Source: CAZJHD01 sp964545855
GTDB taxonomy: Bacteria > Planctomycetota > UBA1135 > JACQFD01
Direction: 5' to 3'
Assembly: GCA_964545855.1 (NCBI GenBank)
Contig: CAZJHD010000017.1
Coordinates: 1 to 64,000 of the forward strand
DNA: 64,000 nt
In this document: positions 16,559 through 26,389 of the stretch, one piece after another
How positions within the stretch are numbered: the first letter of the stretch is position 1
How the letters are laid out: every line of letters starts with the position of its first letter
The notes under the pieces: generated by a model
Told to the model about the DNA's origin: nothing
Database searches by the model: none
What the model saw: the letters and a program-made list of their open reading frames with translations, nothing else
Translations under genes and position numbers: made by a program

Positions 16559-19299
16559 GATCGTGATCGAGAGCCCCCTGGAGGAGACGAGCGGGTACGG
16601 GAACGGAGCGCACCCCGGTGCGATCCAGATCGTCTGCGCGACGAAGCTCTTCCCGTAGAGGGCAAGGTCGTTCGGGATCGGGAGCCGAGCCGCCGAGACT
16701 CCGGCCGAGTCGCTGGAGATCGGGATCGACCCGATCTCGCTCGCGGAGAGGAGATCGACGTAGAGTGTGAGGCCGATCCCGAAGGGATCGCTGCCGCCGG
16801 GATCGGACGCGTCGGCGAGGAGGACGGCCCCGGCCGCGTTTCGGGCCGCGTTCGTCGAGACGATCGCGAACTGCGAAGCGCCGAGCGCGGGAGTCCCCGT
16901 CGTGGCGGCGCCGAGGGTGCCGAGGCAGCCCGGCGTGCCCGTGCCGAAGTCCGTCACACCCGCGGCCTGGGGCCCCTGGTTCCAGAGGATCGTGCACTGC
17001 TCGAGGAACGAGTTCGCGAGGACCGCGTCGGTGTGCCCGTCGGCGTCGACGTCGGCGAGCACCGCGTCCGCGAGGAGTCCGCCCACGCGTGCCGGGCTCT
17101 GCGGCGCGAGGCCGCCGGCGCCGTTGCCCAGGAAGAGCTCGACGCTCGAGGTGTCCCAGGTCGCCGCGAGGATGTCCACGAGCCCGTCTCCATTCAGGTC
17201 GCCCGGGACGATCCGGTTGATCCCCGCGAGGCCCTGGAGGTCGTAGCTCACGGGCGGCGCGAAGGCCGCCGCGCCCACGGCCCGGAAGACGTGCAGCTTC
17301 GAGGTGCCGGCGATGGTGCCGCCGGTCACCAAGTCTTCGAGCCCATCACCATCGACATCGGCGACGCAGAGGTTGCTGACGGGCACAGGGTTCTCGAGCC
17401 ATTGCGTCGGGACGAAGGCGCCGCTGCCGTCCCCACGCAGGACCTGGAAGTAGAAGCTCCAGGAGAAGACCAGTCCCGGGGCTCGCGCGAGGTCGAGCAG
17501 ACCGTCGCCCGAGAAGTCGCCGAGGGCGACGTTCTCCGACATGTCGAAGTCGGGGATCGGCGGGCCCGCGACGAGTCCGCCCACGCCGTCGTTGAAGCGC
17601 ACCCGCGACTCGCCGAAGCGGTTCGTGACGACGTCCATGGCGCCGTCCAGGTTCACGTCGCCGAGCGCGATCCGGCCGAAGGCGCCGGTTCCGGGCGGCA
17701 CGTGCGTCGTCAGGTCGTAGGTGCCGTCGTCGAGGCGGCGGATCACGCCGAGCCACTCGGAGTACCCGCTGACCACGACCTCGGGGCGAGCGTCTCCGTC
17801 GAGATCGGCGGCGGCGCACGACCAGGGATACTCCTCGGCGGCGATGTCGATGAAATCGAATGCGCCGTCGCCGGCGTTCCGCAGGAGCCGCACGACGTTC
17901 GGCGCGTCGCCAGCGATCGAGACGAGATCGGCTCGGCCGTCGCCGTCCAGGTCGGCCGCCGTGCACCCGAGGCTCGTGCCGCCGGCGCCGGGGCCGCCTG
18001 GCGCTCGGAACCCGCCGGCGCCGTCGGACGCCAGCACCGCGAGGGCCCACTCGAGGGAGGACCCCGTCACCAGGTCTGCCCCGCCGTCGCCGTCCAGGTC
18101 AGCGGCGTCGATGCCCATCGACCAGAGGAGGGCTCCCAGGCGGACTCCCTTCGAGAACGGCGACGACGCCGACCCGTAGGCCACGGTCACCGCATTGCTC
18201 CACTCGTGCACCGCGGCGACATCGGTGCATCCGTCGCCGTCGAAGTCGACGGCGACGCTCGCAACGGAGCCATGGCCCGACGGGATGTCCGGGAGTGCCT
18301 GGAAGCTGCCGTCTCCCAGGCCGAGGAAGGTCCGGAGCGTGCCCATCGACGTCGCCGCCGACACCGTCCATGCCGCGAGATCGAGCCGCGTGTCGCCGTT
18401 CCAGTCACCGGGGATCAGTCCCTGGGGCAAGTCGGTCAAGGGGAGGGTCGAGACGGCGTACTCGAGCGCGGACGAAGCTCGCCAGATCTCGAGAAGGGGG
18501 CCCGTCGACCGCAGGAAGGCGAGGTCTCGCACCCCGTCGCCGTTCCAGTCGCCGATCACGGCGCTGCGCACCGCCTGGGGGACGGCGATGGACTTCACGG
18601 AGGCCGACGAGAACGCGCCATGGGCGTCGGCGAGGATCAGGTGCACGCGGTGGGGCGGCGAGCTGGCGGTGAGGAGGTCGACCGTTCCGTTCCCGTCGAG
18701 GTCGGCCGCTGCGAGGGTGCCGTGCCAGCCCGCGAGCGGCAGCGCGTGCGTCTCCGAGAAGGTGCCGTCGCCGAGCCCGCGGAGGACGCGAACGAAGTTC
18801 TCCTGCGCCAGCGCGAGATCGAGGTTCCCGTCCGCATCGAGGTCGACCAAGCGGGCGCCGAGGGTCCTCGCGCCCACCGGCACGGCGGAAGGGGTACCGA
18901 ATCCGGCGGAGAGGTTGTGAAAGAATCGCCGCCGCTGGCCCGAGGCCGAGCGAGAGCGAGCGAGGGAAGAAGCGACGACGACGCAACTTGAGAAGAGTTG
19001 CGGAGGAGGAGCGACGAAGCCGCAGCCGCTCGCAGCCGGCCGAAGCCCGGCGCCGATTCTCTCACGACCTCGGAGCCGTCTCCGCGCACGATGCGAGCCT
19101 CTGGCACGTTCCAGTTCAGCGCCAGCGCATCGGGGGAGCCGTCGCCATCGACGTCGCCGAGGCGCACGATGTGCGAGGACGTTCCGCTGGGGAACGAAGG
19201 GATGCCCTGGAAGACCTGCCCCGCGACGGCCGGCGCGCAGAGCAGGAGCACGGCGGGGAGGGCGAAGGGACGGAGTGCCCGGAGATCGGTGATTCCCAT
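16550..19299 (-). pseudogene. FG-GAP/VCBS repeat secreted protein, interrupted by a palindromic insertion
   Basis: The gene starts at 19299 with a signal peptide (LPAVLLLCAPAVAGQ) and a first GDVDGDGSPDAL repeat. The frame is lost at the 161-bp element at 18911-19071. The remaining frame, 18910 to 16550, encodes about a dozen further calcium-type D-x-D-x-D repeats (DLDGDGRADL and similar) of a beta-propeller, ending in a GTGTPGCLGTLG module and a beta-rich C-terminal domain seen in secreted planctomycete proteins. Deleting 164 bp (element plus one GGA copy) gives a continuous 861-residue protein across the junction ARIVRGDGSAGFGTPSA, a textbook FG-GAP repeat. A downstream GTG at 18883 could yield a leaderless-secretion fragment, but without signal peptide. 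Confidence 0.88.
18911..19071. mobile_element. 161-bp palindromic insertion element (family 2)
   Basis: Terminal inverted repeats of about 24 bp: GAGGTTGTGAAAGAATCG at the left end, and GAGGTCGTGAGAGAATCG in reverse complement at the right end. The inverted symmetry continues inward to a central hairpin (CGCAACT ... AGTTGCG near 18981-19001). Both flanks carry GGA, consistent with a 3-bp target duplication. It has no ORF, so it would be non-autonomous. A second, partial copy lies at 1-50. Confidence 0.85.
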
Positions 19300-19457
19300 G
19301 GAGACTCTCGACGAGGAACGGAGCGCGGGGGTCGGCTCGGCGCGATCCGCGATTCCCTCATCGGCTGCGACCCTCGAAGTCTGGAGCCGCGAGCCCGCGC
19401 GCTCCTGCGTGCGACCGCCCTCGATCCCGATTCGCGGGTCGGTAGACTCGCCGCCCC

Positions 19458-19808
19458 GTGACGAGCCCCTGCATCTTCTGTCGCATCCTGGCTGGCGAGC
19501 TGCCGTGCACGAAGGTCGCCGAGAGCGCGAACGCGATCGCGATCGAGGACATCCACCCCGTGTCGCCCGTCCACGTCCTCGTGATCCCGCGCCGCCACGT
19601 GGACTCGCTGGAGGCGACGGGCGCCGACGACACGGCGATGCTCGGAGAGATGCTCGCGCTCGTGCGGACCGTCGCCGAGGCGAAGGGAGTCTCCACGAGC
19701 GGCTATCGCGTCGTCACCAACGTGGGACGCGACGGCGGCCAGGCCGTGCCGCACCTGCACTTCCATGTGCTCGGCGGAAAACGCCTGGGGCCCAAGCTCG
19801 GAGCGTGA
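19458..19808 (+). CDS. HIT family nucleotide hydrolase (HinT-like)
   Basis: A 116-residue histidine-triad protein with the catalytic HLHFHVLGG motif near residue 97, and a CIFCRILAGELP N terminus typical of HinT, which hydrolyses purine nucleoside phosphoramidates and adenylated substrates. The start is GTG. A TAGACT box ends only nine bases upstream, so the mRNA could be nearly leaderless. The stop overlaps the next gene's GTG by GTGA. Confidence 0.93.
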   Translation: MTSPCIFCRILAGELPCTKVAESANAIAIEDIHPVSPVHVLVIPRRHVDSLEATGADDTAMLGEMLALVRTVAEAKGVSTSGYRVVTNVGRDGGQAVPHLHFHVLGGKRLGPKLGA

Positions 19809-20638
19809 CCGTGGCCGACGAGGACGAGGCGCCGGTCTCCGGCGAGAGCGACGAGGAGAGCCCGCCGCGCGGCTTCGTCTGCCAGGACGCGGGCATCGCG
19901 CGCAAGATCGCCGACGCGCTCCGTGGCGCGGAGATCCCCTCGGCGGTCCACGAGCGCGAGGACGGCCGCGGCCTCCTCCTCGTGCCGGCCGCCTGGGCGA
20001 GCTCCGCGTCGCAGGTGGTCGCCAAGCTCCCGGGGCTCGTCGTGGAGCCGGGGGAGGAGCCCTACCTGCGCCGCCACGATCCGACGAAGGACACGGTGAT
20101 CTTCTCGGACCCGGTGCTCGAGGAGAGCGCGGCCCGGATCGTCGCGCGCGGAGCGCCGGCCCTCGAGGACCTCGTGCGCTGCGTCGAGCGGGGAGCGCCC
20201 GCCGTGGTCGAGCGCGCGATCCTCCTCCTCGGTCGGGTCGGCGCCGAGGCGCGCAGCTCCGTCGACCGGCTCTCCCTCGTGGCCATCCGCGCCGGCAACG
20301 CGCCGCTCCTGGGAGCGCTCCTGCGCAACGGGAACGCGGCGGCGGGCCGCGGCGGCGAGCGCCTGCCGGAGGGCCTGCGCGATCTGCTCGCCCTCGCGCG
20401 GCACGACGACCCCGCCGTGCGCCAGCTCGCGATCCGCATGCTGGGGGAGCTGCGCTGCATCGAGGGAGTGCCCACCGTCGCGGACGCGCATCTCGACGCG
20501 TCGCCCGAGGTCGCCATCGAGGCGGACGACGCGTTCCTCGAGTGGGGCGCTCCCGACCTCGGCTTCGACCCGGAGATCGGCGATCCCCAGAAGCGCGACG
20601 TCGTCGCGAAGCGGCGCGCGTTCCGTCCGAAGAGCTGA
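19805..20638 (+). CDS. HEAT-like repeat protein of unknown function
   Basis: A 277-residue soluble protein. Residues 20-90 look like a small alpha/beta domain (GFVCQDAGIARKIADALRGAEI ... VVAKLPGLVVEPGEEPY), reminiscent of the signal-transducing or DUF2007-like folds that compare a residue pair; residues 100-265 form armadillo/HEAT-like helical pairs (ARHDDPAVRQLAIRMLGEL). The GTG at 19805 overlaps the HIT stop and gives coupling; GTG at 19811 is an alternative. Probably a protein-interaction scaffold; no enzyme motif is visible. Confidence 0.7.
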   Translation: MTVADEDEAPVSGESDEESPPRGFVCQDAGIARKIADALRGAEIPSAVHEREDGRGLLLVPAAWASSASQVVAKLPGLVVEPGEEPYLRRHDPTKDTVIFSDPVLEESAARIVARGAPALEDLVRCVERGAPAVVERAILLLGRVGAEARSSVDRLSLVAIRAGNAPLLGALLRNGNAAAGRGGERLPEGLRDLLALARHDDPAVRQLAIRMLGELRCIEGVPTVADAHLDASPEVAIEADDAFLEWGAPDLGFDPEIGDPQKRDVVAKRRAFRPKS

Positions 20639-20674
20639 GCACCCCGAACCCCCGACGCACCGAAGGGACCGATC

Positions 20675-21988
20675 ATGGACCGATTCCGCATTCGAGGAGG
20701 CCTTCGCCTGCGCGGCGCCATCGAGGTCGCGGGCAGCAAGAACGCCGCGCTTCCGATCCTCTGCGCGGCCCTCCTGACGAACGAGACGCTGCGCATCGAG
20801 CGGGCTCCCCGACTCCGCGACATCGAGAACCTCCTGCGGATCCTCGACGTGCTCGGCGTGCGCAGCGAGCGCCTCGCCACGGGCACCCTCGTCGCGAAGA
20901 CCGAGAGCGAGGAGTGCTCGATCGCGCCCTACGAGCTCGTCTCGACGATGCGCGGATCCTTCGCGGTGCTGGGCCCGCTCCTCGGGAAGCGCCACCGGGC
21001 GCGCGTCTCTCTCCCGGGCGGCTGCGTGATCGGCGTGCGCCCCGTCGATCTCCACCTGAAGGGGCTGCGCGCTCTCTCCGCCGACATCCGGATCGACGAG
21101 GGATACGTGGTGGCGCAGGCGCCGTCCGGCGGTCTCCGGGGCGCTCGGATCCATCTCGGCTCCGCCAACGGCTCCACGGTGCTCGGCACCGCGAACGTGC
21201 TCATGGCGGCCGTCCTCGCCCGGGGCAAGACCGTCATCGAGGCGGCCGCCTGCGAGCCCGAGCTGGAAGACCTGTGCCGGTGCCTCGTCGCCATGGGCGC
21301 CGAGATCCAGGGCATCGGATCGCCGACGCTCGAGATCCGCGGCGTCGAGGAGCTCCACGGCGCGACGCACGGTCTCGTCGCCGACCGCATCGAGGCGGGC
21401 ACCTTCGTGATCGCCGGCGTGCTCGCGGGGGGCGAGGTGGAGATCCGCGGCGCGGTGCCCGAGCACCTGGGCGCGCTCTTCGACCGGCTCGAGGAGGCCG
21501 GCGCACGCGTCGAGACCGACGAGAGCGGCACGATCCGCACGCGCGGCGTCGCGCGGCTGCGCGCGACGGACGTCACGACGCACCCCTATCCCGGATTCCC
21601 GACCGATCTGCAGGCGCAGTGGATGACGGCCATGGCCGTCGCCGACGGAGTCGCGGTCGTGACCGAGCGCATCTTCCAGGACCGCTACACGCACGCAGGA
21701 GAGCTCCTGCGCATGGGAGCGCAGATCCGGCGCGAGGGCCCGAGCTGCATCGTCCGCGGCGTCGACGGGCTCTCGGGAGCGCCCATCATGGCGAGCGACC
21801 TGCGGGCGTCGGCGGCTCTCGTGATCGCGGGGCTCGTGGCCCGCGGCGAGACCCACGTGCGTCGCGTGTACCACATCGATCGCGGCTACGAGCGGATCGA
21901 GGAGCGCCTCTCGGCCCTGGGTGCCGACATCGTCCGGGAGGAGGATCGGACGGCGCCCGCGGGGGAGGCCGGCGCCGCCGAGGGTTGA
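20675..21988 (+). CDS. murA: UDP-N-acetylglucosamine 1-carboxyvinyltransferase
   Basis: A 437-residue EPSP-synthase-fold enzyme that transfers enolpyruvate from PEP to UDP-GlcNAc, the first committed step of peptidoglycan synthesis. AGSKNAALPILCAALLT near the N terminus binds substrate; the fosfomycin-target cysteine is present in PGGCVIGVRPVDLHL; PTDLQAQWMTAM and HIDRGYERIEERL are also conserved. The length is close to the bacterial norm (about 420). Its presence shows that this lineage makes peptidoglycan. Confidence 0.95.
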   Translation: MDRFRIRGGLRLRGAIEVAGSKNAALPILCAALLTNETLRIERAPRLRDIENLLRILDVLGVRSERLATGTLVAKTESEECSIAPYELVSTMRGSFAVLGPLLGKRHRARVSLPGGCVIGVRPVDLHLKGLRALSADIRIDEGYVVAQAPSGGLRGARIHLGSANGSTVLGTANVLMAAVLARGKTVIEAAACEPELEDLCRCLVAMGAEIQGIGSPTLEIRGVEELHGATHGLVADRIEAGTFVIAGVLAGGEVEIRGAVPEHLGALFDRLEEAGARVETDESGTIRTRGVARLRATDVTTHPYPGFPTDLQAQWMTAMAVADGVAVVTERIFQDRYTHAGELLRMGAQIRREGPSCIVRGVDGLSGAPIMASDLRASAALVIAGLVARGETHVRRVYHIDRGYERIEERLSALGADIVREEDRTAPAGEAGAAEG

Positions 21989-22085
21989 TCGCCCCAGGGG
22001 TCGCACGGACTCCGCTACCCTGGAACGCTTGCGGCGTTCCCCGCGGGCCTCGACCGCGGCAGAGGCCGAGCGTCCACCCCCCTTC

Positions 22086-23738
22086 ATGCGTCGACCTCCT
22101 CCCGATCACCTCGCCCGCCGGTGCGCCCTCCTGGCGATGGTGCTCGTCCTCTCCGGATGCTCGGCGCAGTCCTTCCGCGAGGCGGCGGACCGCGAGGTCT
22201 ACGGCATCCTCGCCGAGCGATCCAAACAGCTCTTCGGCAGACCCGAGCCGCTCTCCATCGAGCCGGTCGCCGGCGCGCTGCGCGAGCGGCTGCTCGCCGA
22301 GACGCCGGCCGAGCCCGTCGTCCTCACCTTCGCTCGAGCCCTCGAGGTCGCCGCGGAGAACAGCCGCGAGTACCGCGCGCAGCGCGAGTCGGTCTACCTC
22401 GCGGCCCTCGGCCTCACGCTCGAGCGCTGGCGCCTCGGCTACATCCCGAGTCTCACGGCCGTCGCGGAGCTCACGGGCGAGCAGAACCAGGCGGCGACGG
22501 GGAGCGTGGGCGCCGGATTCACGAAGGTGCTGGGCACGGGCGCCACGATCGTCGGGAACCTCGGGATGAGCGTCTTCCGCGTGCTCTTCACGGGAGACCG
22601 ATTCCATTCGCTTCCCGCGGTCCTGAGCCTCTCCGTCACGCAGCCGCTCCTGAGGGGCTTCGGCAGCGACATCACCGAGGAGCCCCTCACGCAGGCGGAG
22701 CGGAACGTGATCTACGCGCTGCGCGCCTACGAGCGGTTCCGCCACGAGCTCGCCGTGGACGTGGCGACGCGCGTCTACCGGATCCTCCAGCAGATCGACA
22801 CGGTCGACAACGAGAAGGCGAACTACGACAACCTCGTGATCGTTCGGGAGCGCAACGAGGCCCTCGCCCAGGCGGGCCGGCTCTCGGACGTCGAGGTCGG
22901 ACAGGCGCAGCAGAACGAGCTGTCGGCGCGCGACCGGTGGATCGATGCGCAGCGCGCCTTCGCCGAGAGCACGGACTCGCTGAAGATCTTCCTCGGTCTC
23001 CCCGTCTCGGCGCCGATCGAGGTGGATCCCCGGGAGCTGCGCCGTCTCGTCGACGAGGGGCTCGTCCCCGTCACGATCGACGAGGCCCGGGCCTTCGCCG
23101 CCGCGACGCGACACCGGCTCGACTACCGGACGACCCAGGACCGCGTGGCCGACGCCGAGCGGCGCACCTCCGTCGCCGCCGATGCGCTCCGAGCGGGCCT
23201 CGATCTCGGCGCCTCCTACTCCGTCGCCTCTCTCGAGGGCCGCGTCGCCGACCTCCGGACGGAGACCGCCGCTTGGGACGTCTCGATCGGTCTCGACCTC
23301 CCCGTCGATCGCCTCCCGGAGCGCAACGCCTACCGGAGCTCCCTCGTGGCCCTCGAGGCGGAGCGCCGGTCGGCGTCGCTCGCGACCGACAATATCCGCC
23401 TCGAGATCCGCAATCTCGTGCGCGACCTCGCCCAAGCGCGCTCCAGCTTCGAGATCCAGTCGAAGGCCGTCGATCTGGCGCGGAGCCGCGTCGAGAGCGT
23501 CGAGCTGAACCTCCAGGCGGGACGCGCCAACACCCGAGATCTCCTGGAGGCGCAGGAGTCCCTCGTCTCCGCCCAGAACGCCCTGACGCGCAACCTCATC
23601 GAGTACACTCTGGCGAGGCTCTCTCTCTATCGCGACCTGGGAGCACTCCAGGTGGACGAGAGCGGTCTCCACATCGACGCGGAGGTCCTCGCCGCCTCTC
23701 TCCCGGAGGGATCCTCCCCCGATGCCCAGCCGAACTGA
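22086..23738 (+). CDS. TolC-family outer membrane efflux lipoprotein
   Basis: A 550-residue outer membrane factor. Signal peptide with lipobox (MVLVLSGC), then the duplicated TolC repeat: long coiled helices with EVAAENSREYRAQR near residue 90 and the second half around RSRVESVELNLQAGRANTRD, plus SVTQPLLRGFG. TolC trimers form the outer membrane and periplasmic tunnel of efflux systems. It is the first gene of a five-gene run; its stop overlaps the adaptor gene by 17 bases. A TACCCT box at 22016 could be its -10. Confidence 0.88.
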   Translation: MRRPPPDHLARRCALLAMVLVLSGCSAQSFREAADREVYGILAERSKQLFGRPEPLSIEPVAGALRERLLAETPAEPVVLTFARALEVAAENSREYRAQRESVYLAALGLTLERWRLGYIPSLTAVAELTGEQNQAATGSVGAGFTKVLGTGATIVGNLGMSVFRVLFTGDRFHSLPAVLSLSVTQPLLRGFGSDITEEPLTQAERNVIYALRAYERFRHELAVDVATRVYRILQQIDTVDNEKANYDNLVIVRERNEALAQAGRLSDVEVGQAQQNELSARDRWIDAQRAFAESTDSLKIFLGLPVSAPIEVDPRELRRLVDEGLVPVTIDEARAFAAATRHRLDYRTTQDRVADAERRTSVAADALRAGLDLGASYSVASLEGRVADLRTETAAWDVSIGLDLPVDRLPERNAYRSSLVALEAERRSASLATDNIRLEIRNLVRDLAQARSSFEIQSKAVDLARSRVESVELNLQAGRANTRDLLEAQESLVSAQNALTRNLIEYTLARLSLYRDLGALQVDESGLHIDAEVLAASLPEGSSPDAQPN

Positions 23739-25641
23739 TACCTCGAGCACGGCCGTCCGAGCGTCCGGCGCGCCCGCGCGCCGACGAGGCGTGGGGCGCG
23801 CCGTCGCATGGCTCGTCGCGATCGTGATCGTCGGAGCCGTCGGGTGGGCCCTCCTGAGCACGGGACCGACGGAGTCGTTGAAGGACCTCCCGATCGCGAC
23901 CGTCGAGCGGGGCCCGATCCGCATCTCGCTCCTGGAGCGAGGGAATCTGAAGGCGAAGCAGAGCACGACGCTGCGGAGCGAACTCGAGGGACAGGCGCGC
24001 ATCCTGTCGATCGTCCAGGAAGGGAAGCTCGTGAAGGCGGGCGACCTGGTCTGCGAGCTCGACGTCTCCCAGCAGGTGGAGCGGCGCGTCCAGCAGCTCA
24101 TCTCCTACGAGCAGGCGGAGGCGAGCCACATCGAGGCGAAGGAGCGGCTCGCCATCCAGGACAGCGAGGCCGAGAGCGCGATCCAGAAGGCGGCCCTGGC
24201 GCTCGAGATGGCCCAGATCGACGTCGAGAAGTACGACCAGGGCGACTGGCCGAAGCAGCTGCAGACTCTCGAGGCCCAGATCACGATCTCGGAGCAGGAG
24301 CTGAAGCGCGCCGAGGAGCGGCACAGCTGGTCGCAGAAGCTCGCCGAGAGGGGCTACATCACGCGCATCGAGCTCGAGCAGGATCTCCTCGCGGTCAACA
24401 AGTCGAGGATCGATCTGGAGCTCGCGCGACGCAGCCTCGAAGTCGCCAAGCGGTACGAGCAGCCGACGGAGGCGAAGAAGCGCCGGGCCGACGTCGCCGA
24501 GTTCACGCGCGAGGTGGATCGCGTGAAGCGCCAGATGGCGGCCGAGCGCGCGCAGGCCGAGGCGAACTTCAAGGCCCGCGAGGCCATGTTCCGCTACGAG
24601 AAGGAGCGGCTCGCGAAGCTGGACTCGCAGATCGAGAAGGCGCGGATCCTCGCTCCGACGGACGGCATCGTCGTCTACGTCAGCTCGGGAGGCTCCTCGC
24701 GGCGCAACGAGGCTCCGCTCGGTCCCGGTGCGACCGTCGACGAGCGCGAGGGAATCATCGAGCTGCCGGACACGACGGGCATGCTCGCCGAGGTCAAGAT
24801 CCACGAGTCGGCCATCGACCGCGTGCGCGTGGGCCAGCTGGGAATCGTCACCGTGGAAGCGTTCCCCGGACGTGTGCTCCAGGCGCGTGTCAGCTACCTG
24901 GCGGTCGTGCCGGACTCCCAGTCGCGCTGGTCGAACCCCGATCTCCGCGTGTTCCGCGCCGAGGTGGAGCTCTCGGGGGATACCTCCGACATGCGTCCGC
25001 AGATGTCCTGCGCCCTCGAGCTCGTGATCGCCGACCTGCAGGACGCGGTCCACGTGCCGGCTCAGGCGATCTTCCGGAAGTCCGGAGAGCCGCAGTGCTT
25101 CGTGGTGGACGGATCGCGCGTCGAGCAGCGCCCCGTCGAACTCGGGCTCTCGAACGACATCGACGTCGAGATTCGCTCGGGACTCCGCGAGGGCGAGATC
25201 GTTCTCCTGGCGCTGCCGCCGGGGATCGCGAGCCAGCTCGCCGTCGAGGTGCCGCGCACGAGGGTCGGCGAAGTCGTCACGCCCGAGGACGGGCCCCTGC
25301 CGCCCGCGAATCCGTCGATGCGCGGTGGCGATCGGCGGCCCGAGAACGGAGGCCGGTCCGAGGGCGGCCGCAACGAAGCAGGACGCAGTGGAGGCGGCCG
25401 AGAGGGCAGCTTCGAGGGCGGCCGCTCGCCCGGAGCAGGCCGGCCCGGCAACGGGCGCGGCGATGGCGCCCGGAAACCCGAGGGGTCCGCACGCGCCGAT
25501 GGACCGAAGGGAAACGCTCCCGGCACGCAGACGGCCGGCGGCACGCAGACGGCCGGCGGCACGCAGACGGCCGGAGGCACGCCGCAGGCGAACGGCGCGG
25601 CCGAGTCGGCCGATGGGGCTGCGACCCAGTCCCCCCGGTAG
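23722..25641 (+). CDS. HlyD/MacA-type periplasmic adaptor
   Basis: A 639-residue membrane-fusion protein. One N-terminal helix (AWLVAIVIVGAVGWALLS), a lipoyl-like half (RISLLERGNLKAKQSTTL), a coiled-coil hairpin of about 200 residues (ISYEQAEASHIEAKERL to KERLAKLDSQIEK), the second lipoyl half (ARILAPTDGIVVYV), and beta-barrel and membrane-proximal domains to about residue 520. The last 120 residues are a Gly/Arg/Asn/Pro-rich tail with three perfect GTQTAG repeats; such a tail is unusual for MacA and is probably disordered. It bridges the MacB-like permease to the TolC homologue. Confidence 0.87.
   Translation: MPSRTDTSSTAVRASGAPARRRGVGRAVAWLVAIVIVGAVGWALLSTGPTESLKDLPIATVERGPIRISLLERGNLKAKQSTTLRSELEGQARILSIVQEGKLVKAGDLVCELDVSQQVERRVQQLISYEQAEASHIEAKERLAIQDSEAESAIQKAALALEMAQIDVEKYDQGDWPKQLQTLEAQITISEQELKRAEERHSWSQKLAERGYITRIELEQDLLAVNKSRIDLELARRSLEVAKRYEQPTEAKKRRADVAEFTREVDRVKRQMAAERAQAEANFKAREAMFRYEKERLAKLDSQIEKARILAPTDGIVVYVSSGGSSRRNEAPLGPGATVDEREGIIELPDTTGMLAEVKIHESAIDRVRVGQLGIVTVEAFPGRVLQARVSYLAVVPDSQSRWSNPDLRVFRAEVELSGDTSDMRPQMSCALELVIADLQDAVHVPAQAIFRKSGEPQCFVVDGSRVEQRPVELGLSNDIDVEIRSGLREGEIVLLALPPGIASQLAVEVPRTRVGEVVTPEDGPLPPANPSMRGGDRRPENGGRSEGGRNEAGRSGGGREGSFEGGRSPGAGRPGNGRGDGARKPEGSARADGPKGNAPGTQTAGGTQTAGGTQTAGGTPQANGAAESADGAATQSPR
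25522..25575 (+). repeat. Three perfect 18-bp coding repeats (GTQTAG)
   Basis: Three head-to-tail copies of an 18-bp unit (one silent change in the last) encoding GTQTAG in the disordered C-terminal tail of the adaptor. The copy number is likely to vary by slippage without changing frame. Confidence 0.9.
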
Positions 25642-25654
25642 CGAGGTCCCTCCC

Positions 25655-26389
25655 GTGGCAGCGGACGACCCCGTCGTCGTCTTCGAGGACGTCCACCGCG
25701 AGTTCCGCATGGGGACCGAGGTGGTGGCGGCGCTCGACGGAGTGTCCTTCACGATCGGCCGCGGCGAGTACTGGGCCATGATGGGGACCTCCGGCTCGGG
25801 CAAGTCGACGGCGCTGAACGTCCTCGGCTGCCTCGACCGCCCCACGGCCGGCCGCTACATCCTCGACGGCCAGGACGTGGCGCTCCTCACGGACGATCAG
25901 CTCTCCGATCTCCGGAATCGCGCGCTCGGCTTCGTCTTCCAGTCGTTCCACCTGATCCCACAGCTCACGGTCCTCGAGAACATCGAGGTTCCGCTGATCT
26001 ACCGGACGGACCCTCCTCCCGATGGCCGCGAGCGGGCTCTCGAGCTCGCGCGCCGCGTGGGTCTGACCGATCGGCTCCGCCATCGCCCGACGGAGCTCTC
26101 CGGCGGACAGCAGCAGCGGGTCGCGATCGCCCGCGCCCTCATGAACGGGCCCGCCGTCCTCCTCGCCGACGAGGCGACGGGCAACCTCGACTCGTCGACG
26201 GCGCGCGAGATCCTCGATCTCTTCGACCAGCTGCACGACGAGGGAATGACGCTCGTCCTCGTGACGCACGACGCGGCCGTCGGCCGCCGCGCGAGCAAGA
26301 TCCTGCACCTGAGCGACGGCAAGGTGCGCGACATCGAGGTGGTTGCACACGGCCGCCCCGCCGCGGTGTCTCCGGGAGGCGGACCGTGA
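25655..26389 (+). CDS. MacB-type ABC transporter ATP-binding protein
   Basis: A 244-residue ATPase: Walker A GTSGSGKST, Q-loop FQSFHLIPQ, signature LSGGQQQR, Walker B VLLADEATGNLD, switch THD. The sequence and length fit the MacB/LolD group. The GTG start at 25655 gives MAADDPVVVFEDVHREF, the normal start for the family, and lies 14 bases after the adaptor stop. It ends in a GTGA overlap with the permease. In E. coli MacB the ATPase and permease are fused; here they are separate. Confidence 0.92.
   Translation: MAADDPVVVFEDVHREFRMGTEVVAALDGVSFTIGRGEYWAMMGTSGSGKSTALNVLGCLDRPTAGRYILDGQDVALLTDDQLSDLRNRALGFVFQSFHLIPQLTVLENIEVPLIYRTDPPPDGRERALELARRVGLTDRLRHRPTELSGGQQQRVAIARALMNGPAVLLADEATGNLDSSTAREILDLFDQLHDEGMTLVLVTHDAAVGRRASKILHLSDGKVRDIEVVAHGRPAAVSPGGGP

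Noticed and set aside
18637..18883. N-terminal part of the FG-GAP gene as a separate small gene
   Set aside because: It is the interrupted 5' half of one gene; the fused frame is continuous when the element is removed.
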